Assembly (NCBI GenBank): GCA_023846275.1
Contig: CM043872.1
Location: 29,192,670-29,256,669, forward strand
Length of the DNA: 64,000 bases
DNA from: Vanilla planifolia
Lineage: Eukaryota; Streptophyta; Magnoliopsida; Asparagales; Orchidaceae
Reading direction: 5' to 3'
Part shown: positions 1 through 13,700 of the stretch, one piece after another
Layout of the letters: each line of letters begins with the position of its first letter
Position numbering within the stretch: position 1 is the first letter of the stretch
Translations under genes and position numbers: made by a program
The notes under the pieces: generated by a model
What the model was told of the DNA's origin: nothing
Databases searched by the model: none
The model's input: the letters and a program-made list of their open reading frames with translations, nothing else

Positions 1-2200
1 CTTTTTTCTTCAATTGAGAGGGGTATAGGGAAGTAGGAGTGCAAAAATGTGGTGTGTTCTATGTGATTCTGTGGCATTTGATATTTCAATAGCTAGGATG
101 AACGCAACATTATTGTATTTAATTTAAATTGGGTACTACTTCCAAGCATTTGCGGTTTTCAGAATGGTTTATTGTTCTCTTTTAGTTTTTTTAGAATTTT
201 AATGGTCTTGCTCATCGTTTTTATTGCTTAATGCTCTACTTACTAAAGTGAAGTTTTGGTTGCATGTTTATTTTATTAGGTCTTTGATGAAAGCAATTTG
301 GAAACTTGGTGACTTCTTGATGATAGATTACTTCATATTTACGTATTTGCTAAAGATAACCAATACACCCATACCAGGCAATGTCCAAATCTGTGTCTAG
401 TGCTTCTCTTTGGTTTTTTGAGTTTGGCATGATGACAATGTTGAGATATTGATGTCTTTTTTATTTACATCAGATCTTAAAAAATGTGATGACATCGAAA
501 GCTTCAATTCCTCCAAACTTGGTTGCAAGAATATAATAAAACTACATGAGGCAATCCTTTTGTTGCCTATGTGACAGCAGTATGAATCTGTCACTCTATT
601 TCATGTTTGAAATAGTTGTTTGTTTTGACTTGTTTACCTAAATCAGAACTTGACACACCCAGTTGTTTGACCCTAAATAAATTTATTCCTTTTTTTGTTG
701 TATCAGTGTTATGTTTCGGTTTCCTTTTTCTGTACATTGTTTCTTTTTGTTTAATTGCCTCTTATTTTGAGGGTTCACAAAAGATTTCCTAATGTTCATG
801 CACTGATGCAGCCAAATTTCAAGGTTATAACCATTCTTTGCGGATTATCATTTTTGCTCTGAACAAGGGTACTTAAGAATTTTATCTATGAAGGACATTT
901 AAGAACATTAGCCAATCTTTTGAATTTTGGATTAGGTAAAGAAGAAGGAGAAGCTTTATGTAAAATTAAAAAGAAAGAATTTCAAGCAAATCCGCTGTAT
1001 TTGCAGGATTACGGCTGACTACATGAATCTGGTGGCATTGTGTGGATTTATTTACTGCCAAATTTCATTAATTTCCAATTAAGTTCGATCAACATTCAAG
1101 CATGTCTTGCTTTTTTTATTAACCTTCTTATATTCATTCACAGCGCTTAAATGCAGTGGAAAATTAAAGTAATTTTATGTATTTTTATCACTTTGTTTTA
1201 GCATTAAGTTGTATATGTTCATATTTCCATAATAAAACAAAGAGTCATTAAATTAGATATTGAATTTTACTTATATGACCAACCAAATTTTGGTTTTGAT
1301 TTGTTTTGAATCCACATAACAATTGTTTATGCCATGTAATGACACATTATCAAAGTGGCATTACCAAGTGAAGTACAGGAGACCAGTTTGTTTGAGCAAA
1401 CAACCATTTCTACAATTTTACAAATAGCAAGAACGACAAGATTTTTATTTGGGTTTAGCTAAATTGTTCTAATTATGAAAATAATCATTGTTTCTCTAGT
1501 TTCATCTCCCTTGAAGATATTGGATATGATCCATTGCTTTCTGCCTATGAATTTGTTAGGTTCCTTCATTGTTCTCTGAGGCTAAATTCAATATTTACCT
1601 CTTGGATGTATTAATCTTGATATTTTCGTTTGATGGCATTGTTCTGTTATATCATTTTCTTCTCGTCTATGATAGTTTTGCTGTTTTACATTTGTGTATT
1701 TTTTGACTTAGAATTTCTCTCTGTTTCTATGCAAATCACATAAAAAGTGTGGGAGGATGAGATTTATAATGTTATATGCAATTATCATTAGCTCAATTAG
1801 TCATGAACTCTACTGATAGCTTTTTTTTTTCTTATTAAATTTGACATTCTATGTTGTAAAATTAGAGTCTAAGTGACTGTTGTGTTTTTATTGTTGCTTG
1901 GTGATGAGGTGTGTTGGAAGCTGCATGGCAAATCAATCTTGGGCTAACAAAGTGGACTTTACCTAGTTGAAGGCAATTCTTCTACCATTGACAGAGATTT
2001 CAATTCGACCTGATCACAGCTGAATGTTAGAAGATTGCTTCTAGTTTATTTTCCCTTATGTACATGTTTACTTTGGAAGAATGCCAATCATTCTGTATAT
2101 TTCTAGCATTTTGTGAGATTAAGAGCTATGTATTGCACTTTATTAGTTAATGAGTACTAGGCTGTTGGCAATTCTAAGTCATCAGTATGTCTGTCAATAC
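1..2200 (+). other. Possible 3' part of a convergent plus-strand gene
   Basis: No long open frame is present. The plus strand is T-rich to about 2.2 kb and then becomes A-rich, as expected if transcription runs rightward here and leftward beyond, because plant introns and UTRs are U-rich. Two short stretches look exon-like. After a CTCTAG acceptor near 1500 one frame reads ISLEDIGYDPLLSAYEF. Near 1910-1970 a frame reads VLEAAWQINLGLTKWTLPS and then a stop. I could not join them in a consistent phase and recognise neither, so this remains a suggestion. If real, the gene would converge on the response regulator that ends at 2699. Confidence 0.25.
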
Positions 2201-2698
2201 CTGTTGCAAACAAATTACTAGGAAGAGTTTGAGACTAAACCAATTAAAAGCAAATCCAAACTTCAAACTGATCAGACAAAAGTCAATCTAGAAAAGTTTG
2301 GAGATGAAAATATAAAAATATAAACAAGACTATTAAAAAAAAATATTTTTTTTAAAACTTGATGGTGAATCTACCACCAGGTAAGGTCATTTGTCAAACA
2401 AAATTGTGTGTGAATCTGAGCTGTAGTGATTGAAACTTCAAAACAAGCAAAGGTGCATTCTTAAATATTCTCCTAAAGAGAAGCAAAGAGAGCTAAAGTT
2501 GAAACAATCATACCAAAGGGGACATATATAAGCAGAACAGCATCAAACGAAAAACTCGCGCTTTTCCAGCTATCATATAAATAAAAGGTCATATAGAAAA
2601 TAAGATAATATAAAATAAGGTAGACAAACTGAGCAAACCCATACGTTTAATACAGCAAACATCTCGAGTAGAGACCTCATTCTGTAACTCCCATCTTC

Positions 2699-5600
2699 TT
2701 ACATGCAAGTGCTCAAAGGAAAGAGGTCGGAGCCCAACTCCCCATCCACAAATCCAATTTCATCCCTCTCCTGCAATGAAAAATTAAGACTCATGTAAGA
2801 CAGCCAACAACTTCATCTCTGAGTTGACACTTCAGAATAAAGTAACAAGGTAGCATTTAATAAACAAAATGAATAATATCTCAACATCTTGGATTGCAAT
2901 TTAAATAACAATATAACAAATATATAACATTCTGCGTCAACATTGAAGAGGCTAAAGCATGCAGAAAGGTAAAGTAGACTATTTAAGAGGGAAATTACAT
3001 GGTTTGCTAATAGGGCAATAGATCTTTTGGCCCACGGGATGCTTGACTTTGATTTGAATGCCACATAGTGTATGATCAACTTTCCAAGAAGAAAAGGGAC
3101 AAATAACATGCAGTTAAGTTTATGTAGCTCGCACTTATTAAAGCTACAAATCAATAGCACAAACTTGTAGTGGAGTCAGAAGAACATGATAAAATAAGCA
3201 AAAGCAAACAAACTGTAATAGCTGCTTGAGAAAACTCGTAGTTCGCTAATTACTAATAGATTGTCTTGATGCACATGGAGGAAGGCAATACATTCCGAAG
3301 CTAAAGACTTGAGCTTCAACTATACCAGTAAGGACATGTTCAGAATAAGCTAAAAAATATGAAGTTTAAGTTTAAACGAAAAAAGTTACAAGATCAACAA
3401 TTTGGAACTAACAATAAAATACTTAGAACACCACAACTGAGGCCCTATCCAGTCATGTGAAGCATGAAGATCTAAAAAAAGAAACAGAAATATCAACAAA
3501 CAAATCAATAAAGAGCCAAGCTGTGTGAAATGGAGTTGTCCTTTTAGCGGTCCAAAAGACGATGATGACAACAATAAACTATGTTATGCATGACTAATTC
3601 TCATATATTAAAGAATTGCGATACATAATAAAAAAGTAAGCCGAGTTCCCTTTGTCAAGTAAAATAAACCACAACATAAGTGCACGAAGCACCATAACAA
3701 AATAATCCAATGCACGGTTGCTAATATTTTCCTAAAAAGAAATTGTAAAAACATATCTGCATTTAGGAGTATAAGTTTTTATAAATGCTGCACAACAAAA
3801 TTTAGTAGATCAAAGTAAAAATAAATACAATATACTCAACACATGTGAAAAATCTAACTTAATAGTTATCGAAACAAAATTGAGGTAAACCTTTTATTGT
3901 CAAACCTTGCCTATGGCATAATGCTATCGCTACATCTTTCTTAAGAACTCAAAAGCTTACATCCCAGGATACTCTTGACATCACCTTTCCGTGTGAGGTT
4001 GTACCAGCTTTGTTAGAGGAAATGACAAATTCATTGGTTGCAATTTGAAACCAAAATGTCTAAAAACATATATCAAGTCAAAAAAACTACTCAGAAGTAC
4101 CATTTTTATATACATAACCAATTATACATTTCATATTGCAACGTTATACTATAGATAAAACGTGAAACTGAAAAATGGGAAGTACACGGCAATAAATCAT
4201 GCTATTATCAGCCAAAAAACAGCCGTCCATAAAAACACAAAAATGGATAATAAACTGATGTTTTAATTGGAGTGCAGAGCTGTGCTTCAATGGTGAAAGT
4301 ATTCAACAACATAAAAATTATAAACAAATAGTAGTACACACAAATGCACAATAGCATAATCAAGTGACTTCACAAGACAGACTGTTGACAAAAAGAGGGA
4401 TAGATTAATAACAATCATGAAGTGTGATGTGAATTGATCTTTTGTCCAGGAACTAACTAGAAGACCAAGAGAAGGATGACAAGATTTTGTCTCTATAATG
4501 CTTAGTTGGTTATGACAAACTAAGCATGTAAGTATGCAAATGTTTTGATAGAGAATGTATTTATAATGAGCACTTCAATCTATTGTATATCTTCATTAAT
4601 TCAATGGTGTTGTGCATATAACAAAGTTGTGAATCTCAAGATGCATCAACAATTGGAATATTCATCATTTGGTGGTAGGTACATATCTTATGAATCATCC
4701 ATGATGGCTGTTCATCATTAATTCAATTGTGTTAAGCATATAACAAAGTTGTGTATCTCAAGAGGCATCAACGATTGGAATATTCATCGTTAGGTGGTAG
4801 GTACATATCTTATGAATCATCCATGAAGGCTATTAGCCCAAAAAAACACATGGAAATCCTGAACATCCAAATGATTGCAAGCATCTAGGCATTATTTTAA
4901 TGATTTTTTCAAGACAAAAATATGCACCTTGCAAGAAAATTCCAATATTTGGAAAGCAAAAGGCCTAGTATGCCTAAGACTCAATTACAAAGCTAAATAA
5001 TCAAACAAAAGATAATTCTTCTAAATGAACAAGATGCCAGCCAAGTAAAAAATTTAATTAGCCCAACTCCAAGAGATAATCCATCAATTAGAAGTGTTTC
5101 GGGTAACAATATCCACAAAGACAAAACCATGGAATGTGGAATCATTAATCAAAGATGTGGCATTATTTTCAAATAGCTATAAATAGGGAAGCTTCATTCT
5201 TGCATTTAATATTTGGGAGGATAAGAAGGAGAACAAGAACCTTTTTCTCTTTCCTTAAACATTTTACCTCCTCTAATCGAGTAGAAACGCGAAATAAAAC
5301 ATTATATTTAGCAACCAAAGAAATTAGAGGAACTTTAAAAGCTCATCACTAACATGGTTTTCCTTCACTCCTAGGGGGTTTTCACAATAAAATATACTAG
5401 TAATTTTTCTTTCATATTTTTTTTAGCTCTTCACATCATATTGATCCTTGGAAAATCTCGTCCATTATCATTAGTTCAGATATTTTAGTTTTAACAAAAA
5501 AAGGTCAATTTAATGACATTGAAGATTCCAAAGGCAGCTTAACACAAACGTTTGCTGCAAAAAACTATTAAAGATTGGCACCATGACCTTGTGATGTTTT

Positions 5601-8600
5601 CAAAGATAAGGTGAGCTGACTTGGCAATTTGAGACTTGAGGTTTTCAAAGGAGCATGAAATTATCTTCCTCTTTGATTCAAAAATTGAAATATTTGGTAT
5701 AAAATTAATTTAGATCGCTTGGCATTTTCTTTTCTATTCACTCTTTGGTCATATTGATGATTAGAGAAATGTTTGAGGAGCTTCTTTGTGTGGAGAGAAT
5801 TTTGAAAATGGTTTTTTCTCTTTTGTTGGTTACTTTATGCACATTACTATTACTTATTCTTAGTGGAATATCCCCTCCTCCATTGATGCAAGGTCATGAG
5901 CTAAAGGCCAAAACAACATAAAATTTGGCATCACTTTTGTTCTGTAGATCTCATTAGAGAAGATTAGATTGTTTATTTATTTTTGTCCTATTGGCACTTT
6001 AGCATAAGTATCTTTTGTCCAAATAAATTAGTGACAATTTTAATGAACGATATGGCATCAATATATCAAGAAGAAAGTGCTCATAGAGATTGATCAAGAT
6101 ATCGATATTTTTTCAACCATGTGATTGTTATAAGGGGTTTGATAGAGATGATTGTTTCTTCAAAAAGCATATTGTCAAGAAAAAGTTTTATCTACTTTGC
6201 ACACAAAAAAAATCTACCCATTAAATCATATTTATATGAGCTTAATTCAAACATTAGAGAGATAAGAAATATAGAAAAGAGAATAAAGGATGAGGATCTT
6301 CAATAATTGTCTTTCCTCTTTACCATACTCTTATAAGCACTTTTAAGATACCATGCTTATGCTTGTAGAACATTGAAAAGTTCAACTTTTTTTTTTTCTA
6401 AAGTGGGACTTAAGCTTAAGGATGATGGTGGTAGTAAGCTCGATAAGAGGTTAATTGTGAGAGGGAACTTCAGAGGATTCTGATATTCATTTTAAAAGAA
6501 ATACGTTTGGTGACAAATTAACAAGCTTTGTATGTTACTATTGTAACAAGAAAAGTGTACAGCATGGATTTAGCTATTCCTACAATATGGCTTCTCATCT
6601 AAATTTGTTTTGACTTTTTAGACATGTAATGATGACAATGATATGGGAAACAAAATTGAGTGCATGATAGTAGGTCTAAGCATGATAGTGTTGATAGGGC
6701 ACAATTGTATGCTTAAAACATTAGTGTTGTAACACATGCACCTAAGCTTAGGAATAATCATAAATTTTGAGTGCTCTCAATTAATATAGATACAAGTTTT
6801 TTGGATATGCTTCTATCATGAACATACAAAGAATTAGAAAATGCTATGTTACAAGGATCAACAACAAAAAAGGCTATTTTTGACTCATCAGCTTTTTGAA
6901 TACACATTGACTTACAAAAGTTAATAAAGCATCGATTTTGTTTTATGACAATAATTTAGGATATGAAACTTAATTAGACATTTGTGGTTGAGAAGGCTGA
7001 TCAAGATCATGTTTTATAGATTTTAACATAATGCCTTGGTCTTAATGTTTGGTCTTTTCACAACAACATTGACAACAAGGAGATAAGCATTTGAAAGTAT
7101 TCAAATTTTGTTATAGGTGCATTTTGAAGGAAAGGTCTATTGGGGATACAGTTAGGAGTAAGAAAGACTATATAGTTCATTATGATAAAGTTAGCATAAC
7201 AAATTGAGTATACAAATTAATATACTGATTGGTTAAAAATATTATCTATACATACGTACATATATATATAATAGATAGATAGATAGATAGCTACATGACT
7301 ACTATATTCAAGCATATTATAAAAAATATTATCTATACATATGTACATAGATATATATAGATATAGAGACATGAATGCCATATTAAAACATATTATAGAA
7401 ACAAATAATCATTATGATTTATATAGAATAAAAGTATATATAGATACCATCTTTGACCAATAACATCTCAAAATAATAGTTTTAATCCTAATTCTTAGTC
7501 TTTTCACAACATTCACAACAAGTAGATGAGTATTTAAAAGTATTCAAATTTTATGATAAGTGCATTTTGAAGGAAACATCTATTGGTGATAAAGTTAAGA
7601 TAAAGAATTGCAAAGACTTTACATAGTTTGTTATATCAAAGTCAGCATGCAAATTGATATATTTATTAGTCACAGATATGATCTATATATGCATATATAC
7701 ATACAAATATATTAAATATATATATATATATATATAGATAGATAAATAGATATATATATATAGATCTACATAAATATTATATTAAAACTTATGACAGAAG
7801 CAAATAGCTTAATTATACCAACTAAATATATATACAAAGGCTAAAATTAACTATATCCATAGAAATACTTCGAAAATGTCGTAAATAGTAATCTTGAAGT
7901 ATATCTTCATTGATTCAATTTGATTGCATATTTTAAAAGTTGATGAATCTTGTGAAGAGAAAACACCAATTGAAATATTTATCATAAGATAGTTCATATA
8001 TATAAATATATACATATATATATACAAACTCATCTTACTAATCAATTCATCCATCAATAAGATATTTATTTACTAATTAGTGTTCATAACTCCAAAGATG
8101 GTTTAGTAAATAAAACAATCCTAGTAAACTATTAAACAAGAGTTGGTATTGTGACCTTCCATATGCCCTTGGAAAAAGATAGTCAATCAAACTTGTGGTT
8201 TAACGCTTAGTATTCATACCAGGGTTTCCATAGTCATCTTCTTCACTAGTTAAACAATTAATAAGTTTGATTTTATTATTCTATTCATTTAGATCTCTTG
8301 ATATTTGTTTATATTGTCTTGTCTTTTGGTCTACACTAATTTAAAATGTATTTAGTATGCTTGTCTCTGTGTCTAGAATTGGGTCTCGAATTGTTTTATT
8401 TTTTACACTTTATTTTGTACATGATCATCTTTGCTTTTCGTTAGTGAATTTATCATCTCTCCTCTCTTATGAGCATGGACTAAGTTCGAAATGCATAAAT
8501 CTTAGTTTAGTTTTTTTATGTTTAATTTTTCCAACTTTACTTATTTGTTATATTTAGTTTTGTTGGTGCTTAGCATGAATGTCTTTTGTTGTTGCTCCAA

Positions 8601-11600
8601 CAAAAGAATTTTTTTTAGCATATAATGTATTTTTTATGAAAATGTTTAATTCAAAGATTCACACAAATTGGTTATTCTTCCTACATAAAGTATGGTTTAT
8701 GGAGATTTAAAAATTAAGGAATGGTAACCAATGAACAGATATAGGATTTGAAAAATCTGTATGCAAATATATTTTATATAGAATTTTATGTAAAGATAAG
8801 ATGGCATAAATAGGGAACAAAATTATAAAGATGTATGACCTTATTGTCCTTTGGAGTTTTTAGCTCACATGAATGCACGTCTTCCTTAGTTCATTAAATA
8901 CATGGGTAAGAAACAATTGAGAAAGATATTGTTCAAGACCATGATTGAAGTGACATAAAATTCAAATGCAAGCCATTATATGCTAAAAAAGTAAAGCGCA
9001 AAAAAATCAAAATCTCGAAAGCCTCCTCAAGAATTCATTTTCATTCCTTTTTCAAAAGTGAACCAACCTCTTGAGCTACTACAAAAAATAACATCATATT
9101 TGAAATAACTCGGTCTAGTTCAATGATTTTTCTTTTTCTACAAAAGTATTAATGTTTGAAGTCATCAAAATCATGAATAAATGCTAAACAAAAGGAAAAT
9201 CAATTTTGGCTACACTTATCATGTAGGAAATTACACTAAATAAAATGCTTCATTACAACAAATTAACACATTGAACATATATCAGCTAGAGAATATAATA
9301 ATGTGATATTACAATTTTAGATTTGAACTCTTGCTTTTGTTACTATTTACAATAAATCAACTAGAGATTTTATCCCAACCAATACAGTTGTTGAAGGCAC
9401 CTATTTGTCAACAGAAAGTTATACATCTCATTTGACATTTCTCCTACAAATTTTTTTCCTAGCAACAAAAATAAACACCAGTACAAACAAAAAGAAGAAA
9501 AAGCAATGCATTGAAGAAGTAAGCAAACATAAAAAATAGGTTCTCACCGATTTCATCATTGCATTCACCAGCTCATCAAAGTTGCAATTATTAGATACAA
9601 ATCCACCCTGCATCTTCAAAGTGCCAAACAAACTATCCTCATTGAATGAAAGCTGGTTATCAGTAACTGATTTATCTGCCTTGACATGTCCTAAGCATGG
9701 AGTGTCAAGACTTGAATGGTTCAGACTTGTATCAAACTTTTTGTCATAAAAATGATTATGCAGCCTTTGGCCGTCAGCAACAGCATCGAGTAGGGTCTGG
9801 TTTTGAATTTTAGAGTTCGACAAGGAAACAAATCCAATGTTTGGATCAATGGCGCTCTGCAGTTTTGGTTCCTCAGATTTCTGCCCAACATTTCCTGTGC
9901 TTCTGAACTTTAAGTACTTAGGGTCTACATCTATCCCTGATGGCATAAGCAATGCATTCCCGCTAAATGAGTCTGTTTGGCATTGCATATCCCGCAAAGC
10001 TAAAGAATCATGAGCAGTAATCAACAAGCTATTAGAAGAAAGATTCAATGGGTTGCCATTCATTTGAGGACCTGTTGACAAAAAGGTGGTTCCAAAGTTG
10101 CTTGGCGCCATATCATCATTACTATAGGGTTTCCTTGTTGACAAAGTATTGCTGCTATATCCACCCAACGAAGAAGAATTTTGCCATGTTTCATTGCATC
10201 CAACAAGATCAGGCAAACTAGCAGAAACTCCTGTGCTCATCTCAAGACGATCTGCAACAATGGATGGTACTGCAATCGGGGTCTGATTGCCTAAGCCTCT
10301 CAACTGCGTTTGTTGCTGATGCCCTTGCAACAATTGAGAGCAGTTTGGTGCACCAATCAAAGCATTGTTGGTGACACCAGAGAAAGCACCTGGCAAGCGG
10401 TTATTAGCTTCATTCAACCTTTTCTGCTTTTGCTGTAGTTGGTCTAGTTCCAATGATGTTGGGATGCCTTGAAGTAAATGTTCCTGTTGATTTGGGGGAG
10501 CAGCTATGTGCGATAGCTTTGAGAGATCATTCATAATATTGTTCACATTGTTTTGAGAATGACCTCTATGAACCATTCCAGAAGCAAGACCAGGCAGGCC
10601 TAAAAAATTTGGATTTGATCTACCTGACACTCCATTTGATGGGAATGTTGTCAAGCCTTGTAGTTGTGCAGAAGGGGATAAGCCTTGAAAACTCCCAAAA
10701 CCATTGAATGAGCCCATATGCATATAAGAAGTATCCCTTCCTCCCAAAGCAGCAGCCACATTTGCTTGTTGGCTGGCCACTGCAAGTCTTTTGAGGTATA
10801 GCCTGTACTTCTGCAATTAGAAACATTAAATGGAAGAATTACATACAAAACACGTAAACTTAATGAAGTTAGATTCAGAATTACAATGCCTAAAAAATAT
10901 CGAAGACTCCAGGCTTACAGTGTCATAGAAACATGTAATAAAATATCAAAACAAATTAAATTCATCAAGAGGCACATTGAACACAATATACTTTCATGTG
11001 AAAGTAACCTAAACAAAACTTAGTATGAAACCTTTAATGGTGAAAGGGAATGCATATGAATATCAAAGTAGCAATCATGGGATGAAATGAAAGGATGCCA
11101 CAAAAGTCCTTATTGATAAGAGAGTATCTTGGAATGCAAATACAAAAACAGAGATAAGGCATGTTATAATAAATGAACCACTTAGATTACTAAAAGCACG
11201 CATCCATGTTGAATTTGATAATATGTGGTGCTTTGTGCATGCATAATAGACATTTACTTTGATTATAACAAGGATGCCATGGCCAGAAAAAATAAATAAA
11301 TAAAAGGAACAGAAATAGAAAAAAAGGATTGACCAAAATAGCATAACCAGAACCTGCACATTTTCATGTGCTAAAGTTACTAAAAACATGCAGCACATAG
11401 TAGAAATGAATAGTGGTGGAAAAATAAAAATACTCCGTGTATGTTAAAAAAAAAACAAATACAGTATGCTGATTATGTGGAGGAAGATGATGACAAACAA
11501 GTTCTGAACGTCCAAAAGATTCAAGCTTTTAACATTAAATACTTTCATTGCTATATTAGGGGGAACCATGCCTCATATATAACATGGAAATTCTGGGGCC

Positions 11601-13108
11601 CCAGTTGAGTACTTGAATATAGGATCAAATGCACAAAAGCATAAATAGGGAAGAACATACCTGCAAATGGCTTGCAACATTTTCTCTAGTGAGCTTGTCA
11701 ACATTCATAAGGTCTAGTATCCTCTTAGGCACAGCTTCTGCATTGAGCATGAAGAATATCAATTGCATAAAGATATTGAATCAATTTTAATGGAATTAAA
11801 ATAACAAAAAAAGGCACTAGCTGAATACAAACATAAAGCACAAAAAAACTCTTCTACAAGTAAATGGCATGAATAACTTACTATCAATTCCCAATTGGTT
11901 GACAGCAGCAACAAACTTGCGGTGAAGTTCTACCGACCAAACAACTCTAGGTTTTTTTTGGGCAGAAGAGTCTTCACTTTCATGAGCATTTTCATCACAA
12001 TCATCCTCATCCTCATCATTCAGGTCCTTCCTCTTCCTGTTAAATTTGCCATTGCGATCCAATTGTCCATTTAATCCAACACCTTGTATGTCTTCAGAAT
12101 TTTCTGCTTGAATCTTTTCATGGTCCTCCACTTTGTGTTCAAGCTTTCTTCTCCTGACAACATGCTGCCATATATTTCTAAGCTCTTCAATTCTAACTGG
12201 TTTGATTAGATAGTCACATGCACCATGTGTTATCCCTTTCATAACTGCTTTAGTTTCACCATTTGCAGACAGCACTACATTCACATGATATACTGTCAAT
12301 AATTTATCGTAGTTCTTTAAAAGCATTTCAATTTTAGTTCTCATGTTTCATAATAGGATGCTCAAAAGCGATTGAAATGATACAAAAGTTCACCATTCTC
12401 AGAAAATCTTCCCTTATCTGCCATTTATTAAACATTTTAATAAAAAACAAATAGCTTGGATCACGCAGAGCCAAATGAAGACAATCTATGGGAACCGGAT
12501 TTTCATCCCCACAAAGTACACTCAACATAAAAGATAAAGATTTTAGACTCACTGATGACAGGGAGATCCATTTCTAGGCCCACGAGCTCCAAAAGCTTGA
12601 ATCCGTCCATGTCCGGCATGTGAACATCGCTGATAACCAGATCAAACCTATCTTTGTTCTCCCTCAACATTGTTAGAGCCTTAATTGCCTGGTTCGTTGT
12701 TGTTACTGGAAATAACAAAAGATCAGTTTTAAGTTAATCTAAATCATCCTTAGAATGTAAGAAAAGCTCAGATCCAAAATTCGGTAGGTAACTGTCAAAA
12801 AGCCCTTGATAAATAAAAGACCTAACAGTAAAACTGCATCCAAGGTCCACTGCCCAGCAAAAGACAACAATTATCCTACGGAAACACAATTTCCATAACT
12901 CAATTTTAGAGAAAGAAGAAAACAAAGCAACAATAAATACAAGAGGGATGGTATCACAACCGTGGTATTTGCAGCGAAGTAGAAGAGTCTCGAGCACCTT
13001 CAGACAGATTGGATCATCATCCACAGCCAGAACGCGCATCCCGAGAGGAAACTGATCTCCATGGCCTTCATCCCTCGCCATGTCTCCCCTCTTTTCCTCG
13101 ACGATCAT
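2699..13108 (-). CDS. Type-B cytokinin response regulator (receiver + GARP/Myb-like transcription factor)
   Basis: Coding exons, 5' to 3': 13108-12961, 12705-12553, 12274-11882, 11737-11661, 10810-9548, 2770-2699. Phases agree at every junction and give 701 residues, usual for type-B ARR/ORR proteins. The receiver domain (about 24-140) has the acidic cluster D30-D32, phospho-acceptor D76 in [10 protein letters not shown], and lysine K125 in DYLIKPV. An acidic linker with an RKRK basic patch follows. The GARP DNA-binding domain is at about 207-267 ([15 protein letters not shown] to [13 protein letters not shown]). A long Q/N/S-rich C-terminus is typical of the activation region. The protein ends DLFPLSTCM. 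By family knowledge it receives a phosphate from histidine phosphotransfer proteins in the nucleus and activates cytokinin-response genes. The ATG at 13108 is the first one in the open frame; a second Met (MARDEG) lies ten codons in. The donor of intron 1 (GTTGTG) is weak. The last exon is assigned from an in-frame acceptor 6.8 kb downstream. Confidence 0.93.
4593..4836. repeat. Tandem duplication, 122-bp unit, two copies
   Basis: The stretch starting TCATTAATTCAA at 4593 recurs at 4715 with a few substitutions. Shared landmarks are CATATAACAAAGTTGTG, TTGGAATATTCATC and GGTGGTAGGTACATATC. A more diverged relative appears near 7890-8000 (ATATCTTCATTGATTCAA, then an AATTGAAATATTTATCAT match), suggesting an older dispersed repeat. 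Confidence 0.85.
7031..7830. repeat. Diverged direct duplication, about 446-bp spacing, with ATAG/TA microsatellites
   Basis: The block beginning GTCTTTTCACAAC at 7052 recurs at 7498 and continues through shared landmarks such as AGTATTCAAATTTT and TGCATTTTGAAGGAAA. Both copies end in simple repeats: (ATAG)n at 7271-7290 in the first, (TA)n at about 7715-7735 in the second. The second copy is shorter and more eroded. Confidence 0.75.
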
Positions 13109-13700
13109 CCCAACCAAAAACTTCCACAGGTTCCGACGGACAATACAAAAGAATCGCGGAGATCAACAAATCCAAGGCGGCGGGAAAAGGTGAGCAGTTC
13201 AAAGAAGAGCAAGGAAAGCTTCCTCGTCCTCAAAACCAACAAACTGTTTTTGAATCGAAGCAAAAGACAAAGTTCGAACAGGAAAAGGAGCAGCAGAAGC
13301 AACCAATTCACCCCAGCCACGAAGAGCCAAACACCCGAAAGAGTTTAGGAAGACGATTGCAGCAGCCTTCGCACTTCGGAAGGAATGGTAGGGAAGATGT
13401 ATGCCGATGCGCTGGCTAAAACAGAGATGGAAAGGGTTTGTAGAAAGGAATGTTTATGGGAAACGGGATGCAGCCAAATGGGGCAAGCCAAGACAGAAAA
13501 AGGGTACTATTCTTCTCTTTCTCCACTCCCTTCCTTCTTCTGTTCTCTTTGGTGGCCTTACCATCGCCATTAATGAGATTACAAGCAGCAGCAATAATTT
13601 GTGGGGAACGCAAGCTGGGATCTAGGAAGCTATCACCTACGAAAGAGAGAGAATGCCAAAGCAGAGAGAAGGATGGACTTTGTTCTTTTCTGTATTTTTT
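13109..13700 (-). promoter_or_regulatory. 5' leader and proximal promoter of the response regulator
   Basis: Upstream of the ATG the transcript strand is rich in C and T, typical of a plant leader. GC content is clearly higher than in the flanks and falls abruptly at about 13.7 kb, which I take as the approximate limit of the leader/core promoter. Open frames on both strands here have no family resemblance and look like by-products of the skewed composition. I could not place a transcription start, TATA box or leader intron with confidence. Confidence 0.45.

Larger units (their letters stand above)
2771..9547 (-). other. Long last intron of the response regulator, repeat-bearing
   Basis: This 6777-base intron separates the large exon 5 (donor GTGAGA) from the 24-codon terminal exon (acceptor TTGCAG). 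From about 2.8 to 4.3 kb it is A-rich on the plus strand, that is U-rich in the transcript. Between 4.6 and 8.0 kb it holds the tandem duplications and simple repeats listed separately. I found no coding exon or recognisable transposase or polymerase remnant inside it. Confidence 0.7.

Noticed and set aside
9428..9547. Hydrophobic tail continuing the response regulator exon 5 frame
   Set aside because: It follows a good donor (TCG|GTGAGA) and resembles no type-B regulator, whereas splicing to 2770 gives a plausible family-type C-terminus.
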